Shown in pieces: positions 43,761-50,968 of a DNA stretch of 64,000 nucleotides; position 1 is the first letter of the stretch, and each line of letters starts with the position of its first letter. Both the position numbers and the translations under genes were made by a program. The notes beneath the pieces were generated by a model. That model did not search any database. It was not told where the DNA came from and saw only the letters and a program-made list of their open reading frames with translations. The stretch spans positions 19,324 through 83,323 of the forward strand of contig NZ_JBHTLQ010000016.1 in the NCBI RefSeq assembly GCF_042679085.1. The letters run 5' to 3'. Source of the stretch: Phenylobacterium conjunctum (GTDB taxonomy: Bacteria; Pseudomonadota; Alphaproteobacteria; Caulobacterales; Caulobacteraceae).

Positions 43761-44924
43761 ATGCCCATTCCGTTCATCGACCTTCAGGCCCAGCGCGCCC
43801 GTCTCGGACAGCCGCTGGAGGACGCTATCCTCAAGGTCGTGCGTTCCGGCGCCTACATCATGGGCCCGGAGATCGCCCAGTTCGAAAAGGCGCTGGGGGA
43901 GTTCGGCCAGGCGCCGTTCGTGCTGTCCTGCGGCTCGGGCACCGAGGCGCTGCAGCTGCCGCTGATGGCGTGGGGCGTGGGGCCGGGGGATGCGGTGTTC
44001 TGCCCGTCCTTCACCTTCGCGGCCACGGCCGAGGTTATGCCGCTGGTCGGCGCCTCGCCGGTGTTCGTCGACATCCTGGAAGACACCTACAACCTCGACC
44101 CCGCCAAGCTGGACGCGGCCATCGAGGCGGTGAAGGCCGAGGGCAAGCTGGTCCCCAAGGCGATCATCGCCGTCGACCTGTTCGGCCAGCCGGCCGCCTA
44201 TCCGGCCATTTCGCTGGTGGCCAAGAAGCACGGCCTGAAGCTGATCGCCGATAGCGCCCAAGGCTTCGGCTGCACGCTCAACGGCCATCACCCGATCCAC
44301 TGGGCCGATGTGGCCACCACCAGCTTCTTCCCGGCCAAGCCGCTGGGCTGCTACGGCGACGGCGGGGCGGTCCTGTCCAAGGACGCGGCCTTCCACGACC
44401 TCTTGGTGAGCTTGCGGGTGCACGGCCAGGCGGTGAAGGGCGACCTGGAGGGCCGGACCTTCGAGCACGACCCGCGCTATCTGAACATGCGCGTGGGCAT
44501 GAACAGCCGGATGGACACGATCCAGGCCGCGGTGCTGTTGCAGAAGCTGACCATCTTCGCCGACGAGATCGAGGCCCGGAACCGGGTGGCCGCGCGCTAT
44601 GCGGCGGGGCTGTCGGACGTGGTGCGCACGCCCACCGTCATCGAGGGCGGGGTCTCGGTCTGGGCCCAGTACACCATCGAGACCGACGACCGCGACGGGC
44701 TGATCGCCCACCTGAAGGCCGCCGAGGTGCCGACCGCGGTCTACTACCCGATCCCGATCCACAAGCAGGCGCCCTATGCGGCCTATCCGACGCCGGGCGG
44801 CCTGCCGGTGACCGAGGCCAAGGCCGGCAAGGTGATGAGCCTGCCGATGCACCCGTACCTCACCGAGGATCACCAGGATCAGGTGATCGCGGCGATCCGC
44901 GGCTATGTGCTGAAGAACGCCTGA
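43761..44924 (+). CDS. DegT/DnrJ/EryC1/StrS sugar aminotransferase
   Basis: A 387-residue PLP enzyme that transfers an amino group from glutamate to a nucleotide-sugar keto group. GSGTEAL near 63, DSAQGFG near 175 and the Schiff-base Lys K193 in FFPAKPLGCYGDGGA are intact; C-terminal YYPIPIHKQAPY matches the family. Such enzymes make amino sugars for O-antigen or S-layer polysaccharide. It stands alone, without other sugar genes, next to the island. A longer frame exists upstream but ATG 43761 begins the conserved IPFIDLQAQ start. Confidence 0.92.
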   Translation: MPIPFIDLQAQRARLGQPLEDAILKVVRSGAYIMGPEIAQFEKALGEFGQAPFVLSCGSGTEALQLPLMAWGVGPGDAVFCPSFTFAATAEVMPLVGASPVFVDILEDTYNLDPAKLDAAIEAVKAEGKLVPKAIIAVDLFGQPAAYPAISLVAKKHGLKLIADSAQGFGCTLNGHHPIHWADVATTSFFPAKPLGCYGDGGAVLSKDAAFHDLLVSLRVHGQAVKGDLEGRTFEHDPRYLNMRVGMNSRMDTIQAAVLLQKLTIFADEIEARNRVAARYAAGLSDVVRTPTVIEGGVSVWAQYTIETDDRDGLIAHLKAAEVPTAVYYPIPIHKQAPYAAYPTPGGLPVTEAKAGKVMSLPMHPYLTEDHQDQVIAAIRGYVLKNA

Positions 44925-44998
44925 GGCGCGCACCTCGTCACCGCAAGACCTGGTCTTGGGTGACCTTGCGCCGCCGAGCCCGGCCAAACCTCAGCTTG

Positions 44999-45127
44999 GA
45001 ACCACAAAGGGCACGAAGGGAAGCAAAGGACACAAAGGCGCGCTGCGCGCGCAATCCTATCCTGATGCTCCCTTGTCAGGATCTGGCCCCCTTCGTGTCC
45101 TTCGTGCCCTTTGTGCCCTTCGTGTTG
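44999..45127. repeat. Palindromic repeat of ACAAAGG/CCTTTGT units
   Basis: The left arm (about 45000-45038; ACCACAAAGGGCACGAAGG) and right arm (45087-45127; GTGCCCTTTGTGCCCTTCGTG) are imperfect inverted repeats built from ACAAAGG/CACGAAGG units. Known as a widely scattered type of bacterial intergenic repeat. It occupies the 336-bp convergent gap between the aminotransferase and glyoxalase genes; the rest of the gap holds only the terminator at 45204. Confidence 0.75.
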
Positions 45128-45194
45128 AAATAGGGCCTCGCCGCTGGCGAGGCGGCAGGAACAGGCCCACAGAAAGCCTCAACACATTGAATTT

Positions 45195-45230
45195 AATAAA
45201 AAACACCCCGCCGTTTCCAGCGGGGTGCGG
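45195..45230 (-). terminator. Terminator of the glyoxalase gene
   Basis: On the minus strand an 8-bp stem CACCCCGC/GCGGGGTG (45204-45211 with 45220-45227) with an 8-base loop is followed by T-rich sequence (A-run at 45195-45203 on the given strand). It sits 31 bases past the glyoxalase stop at 45261. Confidence 0.85.
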
Positions 45231-45260
45231 AACCACTTCACTAAGCGCCTAAATCTCGGA

Positions 45261-45635
45261 TCACATCCGGTGCAGGGCGCAGAGCTTGTTGCCGTCCGGA
45301 TCGCGCAGGTAGGCCAGATACATCTTGCCGGTGGCGCCTTCGCGCACGCCCGGCGGATCCTCGCAGGTGGTCCCGCCGGCTTCCAGGCCCGCGGCGTGCC
45401 AGGCGTCGGCCTGGGCCGCGTCCTTGCAGGCGAAGCCGATGGTGCCGCCGTTGGCGAAGGTCGCGGGCTCGCCGTTGATCGGCAGCGAGACCGAGAAGAC
45501 GCCGGTCGGCGTCATGTAGAAGATCCGGTGGCCGTCGACGCGGGCCGGCGGCACGCCCAGCGTGCCCAGCACCTTGTCATAGAAGCCTTTGGCGCGGTCC
45601 AGGTCGTTGGTGCCGATCATGATGTGCGAGAACAT
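45261..45635 (-). CDS. VOC family (glyoxalase/bleomycin-resistance) protein
   Basis: A 124-residue single VOC module with paired beta-alpha-beta-beta-beta units: MFSHIMIGTNDLDRAKGFYDKVL at the N-terminus, GVFSVSLPINGEPA and IGFACKDAAQADAWHAAGL in the middle, and LAYLRDPDGNKLCAL at the end, giving typical H/E metal positions (H4, E/D regions). Probably a small metalloenzyme or binding protein of lactoylglutathione-lyase type; substrate unknown. Followed by its own terminator. Confidence 0.9.
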   Translation of the reverse strand: MFSHIMIGTNDLDRAKGFYDKVLGTLGVPPARVDGHRIFYMTPTGVFSVSLPINGEPATFANGGTIGFACKDAAQADAWHAAGLEAGGTTCEDPPGVREGATGKMYLAYLRDPDGNKLCALHRM

Positions 45636-45716
45636 GCGTTTCCCCTCTATCGGGCCATCCGAATCCGGCCCGTCCGAGCTCTATTCTGCGACGGTGACGC
45701 GCACGTCACCAAACGC

Positions 45717-46586
45717 CTATTTGAACCAGCAGAGCTGTTCGGTGGTCGCCAACAGCAGACCGTCCCGGCTCCAGAGGGTTCCGGCCTGGTCGAAGAAGCC
45801 GGCCTCGAACCGGCGGGCGCGGGCCTGGGCCAGGACGAAGTCGCCGCCCACCGCGGCCAGCTCCTGCGGCGTCGCGTGGAAGTACACGGTCATCGAGACG
45901 GTGGAGACCGGACGGCGCTCGGCGCTGCGGTAGAAGACGCGTGGCGCGAAGACGTCGGCCAGGGCCGCCAAGAGCGGATAGTCCAGCGGCCGCGCCTGGG
46001 CGTCGCGGACCCAGGTGAAGGTCTCGGTGGATCCGCCCTCGGACTGGAAGGGGATCGCGCCCGGCAGATAGCGGCTCTCGAACATGGCGCCGAAGGCCAG
46101 GCCTGCGCGCCGCTCCGGGGGGTTAAGGCTCTCCGGCGGCGCGACCTGCGGGAACTCCGCTTCGTGCGCGGTCAGGGTGTCGCGGCGGTGGCCCAGCGTC
46201 ACCATCGCCATGGCGGCGGAAGCGTCGTTCTGGATCAGCTCCGAGGTCCAGAACTCCATGGACCGTCCCTGGCGCGCCGGACGGGTCATCAGGGCCAGGG
46301 GCGCGGTCTCGTCCAGGCCGCCCATCAGGTTGATGGTCATGGCCACGGGCGTGCCGTTGTGGTCGGCCTCGGCCAGCACGGCCTTGAGCAGCAGCGCCGC
46401 GGTCCAGCCGCCCCAGGGGCCGATGGCGTTCCAGTAGCGCTTGTCCGCCTGGCTGGCCCAGGCGCGGGGCCCGAGCGGCGACAAGGGGAGCGCGGCGTCG
46501 AAGTCCGCGAGGGGCGCTCCGGAAAGGTCGTCCATGGAAAGGGTCTCAGTCACTACACGGGGAGGAAGCTTGGCTGAATGCGTCAC
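45717..46586 (-). CDS. Thioesterase family protein (double hot-dog, TesB-like)
   Basis: A 289-residue acyl-CoA thioesterase-like double hot-dog protein. The N-terminal half has GPWGGWTAALLLKAV (hot-dog helix) and the C-terminal TVSMTVYFHATPQELAAVG, with a likely catalytic Asp/His pair not firmly placed. It probably hydrolyses acyl-CoA. The first start is a GTG at 46586; an ATG at 46535 is also plausible because no ribosome site is clear for either. Monocistronic. Confidence 0.85.
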   Translation of the reverse strand: MTHSAKLPPRVVTETLSMDDLSGAPLADFDAALPLSPLGPRAWASQADKRYWNAIGPWGGWTAALLLKAVLAEADHNGTPVAMTINLMGGLDETAPLALMTRPARQGRSMEFWTSELIQNDASAAMAMVTLGHRRDTLTAHEAEFPQVAPPESLNPPERRAGLAFGAMFESRYLPGAIPFQSEGGSTETFTWVRDAQARPLDYPLLAALADVFAPRVFYRSAERRPVSTVSMTVYFHATPQELAAVGGDFVLAQARARRFEAGFFDQAGTLWSRDGLLLATTEQLCWFK

Positions 46587-46631
46587 GCGGGGCGCCCGCG
46601 CAAGCCTGTCGCGGCGTCGCAGCTGAAAAGC

Positions 46632-46667
46632 GCGGGCGCGGCCAAGGGGGTGGGAGGCCGCGCCCGC
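46632..46667. repeat. Twelve-base GC hairpin in intergenic DNA
   Basis: GCGGGCGCGGCC (46632-46643) and GGCCGCGCCCGC (46656-46667) form a perfect 12-bp stem with a 12-base loop. No T-run follows on either side. It lies between the thioesterase start and the end of the exported operon, near a smaller CTCC/GGAG hairpin at 46724-46736. Confidence 0.5.
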
Positions 46668-46838
46668 ATCCGCGGCGCCGGGCTGGGAGGCGGCGCGGAA
46701 GGCTGGAACTGGCGTGGGGAGCTCCTAAAAGGAGCCCCCCTTTGGAAACCCGGCCGATAACTCCCCCAAGCTCAGCCGTTCTGGGTCACGCCGAGGCGCG
46801 GACCACGGGCGGCTTCCGGCGCCCGATCAGGGACCGGC

Positions 46839-47738
46839 TCAGCGGAGCCGGCTCATGGTGTCGAAGGCGATCTGGGCGCCGACCAGCTGGGGCGTGGCCC
46901 GGACGGTCTCGGTGCGCTTCTCGAAGCCCGCGCCGTTCACCGCCACCCACTTGGCCTGGCCCTTGGGCGGGGCGCCGGTGGTGACGAACTGGGCCTTCAC
47001 GGTGGAGGTCGGCAGGTGCGTGACCTTGACCGTGAAGCTGACCCCGGTCGGCGAGGTGGCGTCGGGATCCGGCAGCACCTCCATCAGGTACTGGACGCCC
47101 TGGCCCATGGCCAAGGTCTCCAGGTACTGGATGTCCAGGCGGTCTTCCTTGGTCTTGCCGGTGGAGACCTTGCGCATCAGGGCCTCGCGGCTGACGATCT
47201 TCGCGCCGGCCGAGATCAGGGTCGAGGAGATCGCCGACTCCACGCCGTGCCCGTAGGTCGGGTCGGCGATGGCGTAGCGGCTGTCGGTGGACCGCTCCTG
47301 GTACTGACGGCTCTCGGTGGCGACCATGGCGGCCGAGGACCGGCTGCCCGCGCCATAGCGGACGCTCTCGCCCGCCGCCGCGCCGTAACCGCCCACCGCA
47401 TAGCCGCCGGCGCCCGCCACCGACGCCGCGTCGCTGCGGGCCGCGCCGATGGCCGCCGAGCTCTGCACGTTGTCGTACATCGTCGTGGCGTCCTCGATCA
47501 GCTCGCGGTTCCAGAACAACAGGATCGAGGGTCGGCCGGCGGCGGCGTACCACCGGGCGAAGCCGGCGGAGGCCTGGGAGTTGGCCGCGTCAGGCGCGGC
47601 GACCGGCGCAGGCGCGTTCACGGCGGGCATGCCGTCGCGATAGGTCACGCCGGGCGCCTCCGGGCGCATCTGGGCCAGGGCCGGACTCGCCGCGGCGAGG
47701 GCGACGACAGCGGCGGCGAGGGTGCGGACAGTCGGCAT
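46839..47738 (-). CDS. Exported protein with CsgG-like domain
   Basis: A 299-residue periplasmic or outer-membrane-associated protein with a signal peptide (ending PALAQM). The middle has an Ala/Gly/Ser-rich linker; the C-terminal part (about 150-299) resembles the CsgG/TolB-N-type anticodon-like fold: GVESAISSTLISAGAKIVSREAL split, MGQGVQYLMEVLPD, and TETVRATPQLVGAQIAFDTMSRL. No lipobox Cys is present. Last of the operon that also contains YcfL-, TPR- and LpoB-like genes, suggesting a shared envelope complex. Confidence 0.65.
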   Translation of the reverse strand: MPTVRTLAAAVVALAAASPALAQMRPEAPGVTYRDGMPAVNAPAPVAAPDAANSQASAGFARWYAAAGRPSILLFWNRELIEDATTMYDNVQSSAAIGAARSDAASVAGAGGYAVGGYGAAAGESVRYGAGSRSSAAMVATESRQYQERSTDSRYAIADPTYGHGVESAISSTLISAGAKIVSREALMRKVSTGKTKEDRLDIQYLETLAMGQGVQYLMEVLPDPDATSPTGVSFTVKVTHLPTSTVKAQFVTTGAPPKGQAKWVAVNGAGFEKRTETVRATPQLVGAQIAFDTMSRLR

Positions 47739-47773
47739 CTGGGCCTCCGTAAGCTTTCCAGTCCGAAAGCGCC

Positions 47774-48238
47774 CTATTGGGCGCCGCGGACCTCGACGTA
47801 GTACTGGGCGGAGTTCAGGCGGGTGGAGCTCTGCTCGAAGGTCACCATGGCCTGGGGCTGGACGAACAGGCGGGTCCAGGACTGGGCCGCGTCGGTCGGG
47901 ATGCCGGCGGTGTCGTACCAGGAGGCGCGCACCTCGATCGGGATCGCCACGTCGGTCTTGTTGCGGATCTGGACGGTGATCTTCTTGAAGCCGGTGGGGG
48001 TCTCCGACAGGTAGGCGCCTTCCACGTCCAGCAGGCTGTCGACCTTGGTCTTGGACAGGTTCTTGTAGCGCGCCAGGGTCGCGTCGATGACCCGCACGGT
48101 GTTCAGGGTCGGGCGCACGTCGTTCTGGTTGTCGATGCGCACGCCGCCTTCCGGCGCCGGGGTCTCACAGGCGCTCAGGGCCGCGCCGCCGGCCACGACG
48201 GCCAGGGCGATCATCAGGGGCTTGAAGGACTTGGTCAT
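47774..48238 (-). CDS. YcfL-like lipoprotein (DUF1425)
   Basis: A 154-residue lipoprotein: signal peptide with lipobox LSAC (near 24), then a YcfL-type immunoglobulin-like beta domain with VQIRNKTDVAIPIEVRASWYDTAG and the QPQAMVTFEQSS end. E. coli YcfL is encoded beside LpoB, and an LpoB-like gene lies two genes upstream here. Function unknown; probably an outer-membrane lipoprotein acting with the other exported products. Confidence 0.85.
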   Translation of the reverse strand: MTKSFKPLMIALAVVAGGAALSACETPAPEGGVRIDNQNDVRPTLNTVRVIDATLARYKNLSKTKVDSLLDVEGAYLSETPTGFKKITVQIRNKTDVAIPIEVRASWYDTAGIPTDAAQSWTRLFVQPQAMVTFEQSSTRLNSAQYYVEVRGAQ

Positions 48239-48263
48239 CTTGGGCGTTTCCGTTTCTTGATTG

Positions 48264-49439
48264 TCAGTGGGCGCGCACGAGGCACAGCTGCTTGCGGTTG
48301 GCGTCGACCTCGCAGCGGAAGGGCTTGTCCGCGCCCTCGACCGGCACGCCGGCCTTCAGGAAGCGGGCGGACAGGTCCATCGGCTTGCCGCCCGAGGCGA
48401 AGGTGAGCACGTGGATGGTGTCCGGCAGGGAGCTCCAGGTCCGCACGTCGGCCTGGGGCTTGGTCGAGGACGAGACGATCAGCAGCACGCCGGAGAAGGC
48501 CCCCACCGCCGCCACCGCCCCGCCATAGTCGCCGCCGGCGCTGAAGGCGCTGCTGCTGGAGGCGAGAGCCACGGAGGTGTCGGCCAGGAACGAGCCCACC
48601 CCGCCAGTCGTCGCCTTGAACTGGGCCTTGCCGGCCAGGATCTTGTCGATCTCGCGCCCGCCGCGGGTGGAGGCCTGGTAGTAGAGGTCCTCCATGGGAT
48701 AGGCCTGGATGGCGGCCGCGCCGCGCATCACCTGCACCTGGTTCTCCAGGATCGGCTTGCCCCGGCGATAGACGAAATAGGAGTGGCTCGCGCCATCCCC
48801 CAGCTTGCGGGGCGCCTGGCCGGTCTCGGCCAGGACCAGGGTGTCGTCCTTCTCGCCGAAGCCGCCGAAGTCCGGACGCAGCTTCTTCAGCTGCTCCATC
48901 GTCTCCTGCGCCAGGTCGTCGTCGCCGTTCACATGGCTGGCCCAGGCGTCCAGGTAGAGCAGCAGGGCGAAGTCGGAGCGGTTCTGGTCTTCCTCGGCGA
49001 AGGCGTCCTGCATCAGGCCGCGACGGAAGGCGGCGCGAGCGTTCTCGTAGTCGGCGTCGTGGAGATAGATCAGGCCCCGATAGAGGAAGGCCATGGCGCG
49101 CTCATAGGGCTCGCCTTTGAAGTCCTTGGACCCTTCGTCGTACCAGAGCTTGCGGGCCTTGGCCGCCGTCTCGCTGCCGGCGAACACTGCGTCGATCCGC
49201 AGGATGGCGTCGTCCAGCGCCGGCTTGGCCGTCGCATAGTCGCCCTTCCAGAAGGCCCGCGCCCCGATCTCCATCTGGTTCAGCACCCGATTGGTCGGCG
49301 GGTCCGACGTCAGCCGCTTCTGGAACTCCTCCGGCCCCGCATCATAGGGGACCGGCGCCGGAGGCGGTGGCGGCGCGGCATGGGCGGCGCTGGCGGCGCC
49401 GAGAAGCGCCGCCGCGGCGAGGGCGGAAAGCGTCTTCAT
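48264..49439 (-). CDS. Exported TPR protein (COG3014-like)
   Basis: A 391-residue secreted protein. A signal peptide (ending AHAAP) and a Pro-rich linker precede two or three TPR-like helical repeats (about 55-160; FWKGDYATAKPALDDAI and YEN-ARAAFRRGL). The C-terminal half has beta-rich segments and GFGEKDDTLVLAETGQAPRK split. This COG3014-type layout recurs beside LpoB/YcfL genes in other proteobacteria as I recall. Probably part of an envelope complex; no enzymatic motif seen. Confidence 0.75.
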   Translation of the reverse strand: MKTLSALAAAALLGAASAAHAAPPPPPAPVPYDAGPEEFQKRLTSDPPTNRVLNQMEIGARAFWKGDYATAKPALDDAILRIDAVFAGSETAAKARKLWYDEGSKDFKGEPYERAMAFLYRGLIYLHDADYENARAAFRRGLMQDAFAEEDQNRSDFALLLYLDAWASHVNGDDDLAQETMEQLKKLRPDFGGFGEKDDTLVLAETGQAPRKLGDGASHSYFVYRRGKPILENQVQVMRGAAAIQAYPMEDLYYQASTRGGREIDKILAGKAQFKATTGGVGSFLADTSVALASSSSAFSAGGDYGGAVAAVGAFSGVLLIVSSSTKPQADVRTWSSLPDTIHVLTFASGGKPMDLSARFLKAGVPVEGADKPFRCEVDANRKQLCLVRAH

Positions 49440-49447
49440 CCCCGGCC

Positions 49448-50092
49448 CTAGCGATAGACCACGTCGTCGCGGTTCTCTTTCTTGAACTCGTACAGGTTCG
49501 ACCAGATGATCTCGCCGTACTCCATGTCGAGCAGCTCGAAGGTGTACTGCGAAAAGCGCGAGGTCACGCCGGTCTTGGTGTCGATGGCGTCGCGGGTGCC
49601 GATCCGGCCGACCAGGCGATAGTCCGCCCCGGCCTGGGCGCGGGTGCGGCCCGTGGTGCCGACATCGACCTTGCCCGAGTCCTTCAGGTCGCGTTCTTCC
49701 TCAACAGCGGCGGCGTATTCGCGGCCGATGAAGCGCATGCGGCCCTGGGCGGCGCGGATCAGGTTGACCCGGATGCGGTCGGTGATCAGGGCCTTGTCAA
49801 TGATCTCGGAGCTCTCGTTCCGGAAGTACTTCGGATCGACGATGATCCGCGGCGGGGTCGGCCGGTTCATCAGTTCCGGGACATTGAGCAGGTCGCGCAC
49901 CATGGCGTCGCTCATGCCGACGATGTCCTGGCTCTCGGTGCCCACGCCCTTCACGCCATCCGGCGAGGTCGTGTCCTTGTAGACGGTGGCCGAGGCCTGG
50001 GGCTTCAGCTTCTTGCCGGCGGCCAGGGCCGGATGCGCCGCGCTGACGGCCAGGAGCACGGCGCAGGCCGTGGTGACAGACTTCATAGACAT
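49448..50092 (-). CDS. LpoB-like protein (penicillin-binding-protein activator family), without lipobox
   Basis: A 214-residue exported protein of the LpoB (YcfM) group: GVGTESQDIVGMSDAMVRDLL, PPRIIVDPKYFRNESSEIIDKAL split, GADYRLVGRIGTRD and the terminal GEIIWSNLYEFKKE match the family, whose best-known member activates PBP1B. Here the signal peptide ends ALAAGKK with no Cys, so the protein is periplasmic rather than an outer-membrane lipoprotein, unlike E. coli LpoB. The neighbouring YcfL-like gene supports the assignment. Confidence 0.8.
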   Translation of the reverse strand: MSMKSVTTACAVLLAVSAAHPALAAGKKLKPQASATVYKDTTSPDGVKGVGTESQDIVGMSDAMVRDLLNVPELMNRPTPPRIIVDPKYFRNESSEIIDKALITDRIRVNLIRAAQGRMRFIGREYAAAVEEERDLKDSGKVDVGTTGRTRAQAGADYRLVGRIGTRDAIDTKTGVTSRFSQYTFELLDMEYGEIIWSNLYEFKKENRDDVVYR

Positions 50093-50182
50093 GGAGACGC
50101 CCCCTCTGGGGCGGACCCGCTCTCCTCGGGCCCGCTTAAGGATGGCCCCGGCGCAGGCGACAGCCGGCCGGGGCGGATGGTG

Positions 50183-50704
50183 TTACTGGACGCCAGCCGA
50201 GGCGGCCTGAAGGGCCGGCAGGTAGGCGGTCTGGAACTCCGGATAGATCGCGTAGGTCGCGTCCAGGATCTTCTGGTAGTCCGGGTTCGACGAGTAGTTC
50301 ACGTACATGAACAGGGCCATGTCGTTCAGCGAGTTGAAGCTGAGGTCGGTGGACGAACGAATGAAGGCTTCGCCGCCGATGGCGCTCAGCGCCGCCTGGC
50401 GACCCAGGGCTTCGCCGGCCTTCTTGCCCAGGAAGCCGCCCACGAACGGGACCTGCTCCATGGCCTTCTGGCCCGCATAATTGCCGGCCATCGAGCCGAT
50501 CTGGCCGGCGGCCTTGACCTGCATCGACTTGGTCACCCAGCCGGCGGTGACGCCGTCAGAGGTGAAGGGCGAGGCGTACTTGCCGGTGGTCCCTTCGATC
50601 GGGGTCGGAGCCTTCAGGCTGGTCGGCGCGGCGATCTTGGGCGCGCCCCAGGCGGTCAGCATCAGCGCGCTCAGCGCGACGGCGGGAACGAAAATCTTTT
50701 TCAA
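50183..50704 (-). CDS. Exported protein of unknown function, first gene of the LpoB operon
   Basis: A 173-residue secreted protein with a signal peptide KKIFVPAVALSALMLTAWG and no recognised domain. A Gly/Ala-rich central segment (GSMAGNYAGQKAMEQ, VGGFLGKKAGEALGRQAAL) resembles the glycine-zipper of outer-membrane-spanning lipoproteins such as SlyB. The start is a TTG at 50704 with GGGGGG upstream; the frame also opens at a TTG at 50737. It leads the five-gene exported operon. Likely envelope-associated. Confidence 0.7.
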   Translation of the reverse strand: MKKIFVPAVALSALMLTAWGAPKIAAPTSLKAPTPIEGTTGKYASPFTSDGVTAGWVTKSMQVKAAGQIGSMAGNYAGQKAMEQVPFVGGFLGKKAGEALGRQAALSAIGGEAFIRSSTDLSFNSLNDMALFMYVNYSSNPDYQKILDATYAIYPEFQTAYLPALQAASAGVQ

Positions 50705-50968
50705 TGCAGTGGCCCCCCGGCCGAAAAGAATGGTCAAGCGTCGTGGCCCCGGGGGAGGTTCGTGCGCACGCCGATCGCCGGCTCGGGCCAGCTTGGACGG
50801 GGCGCTTGGACGACCCCTGGGGGTGGGTCTCCGTAAGCTTGTCTGTTGTGGCGGGATGTCGCAGCCGACGCATGATGCAAACGGACTATGCGCCCGTCAG
50901 GGGCGCGATAGCCGAAAGTGGAAGCCGGTTTCGGCGGCCATCGCGCTCCAACTCTTTTGAAGCCGACC

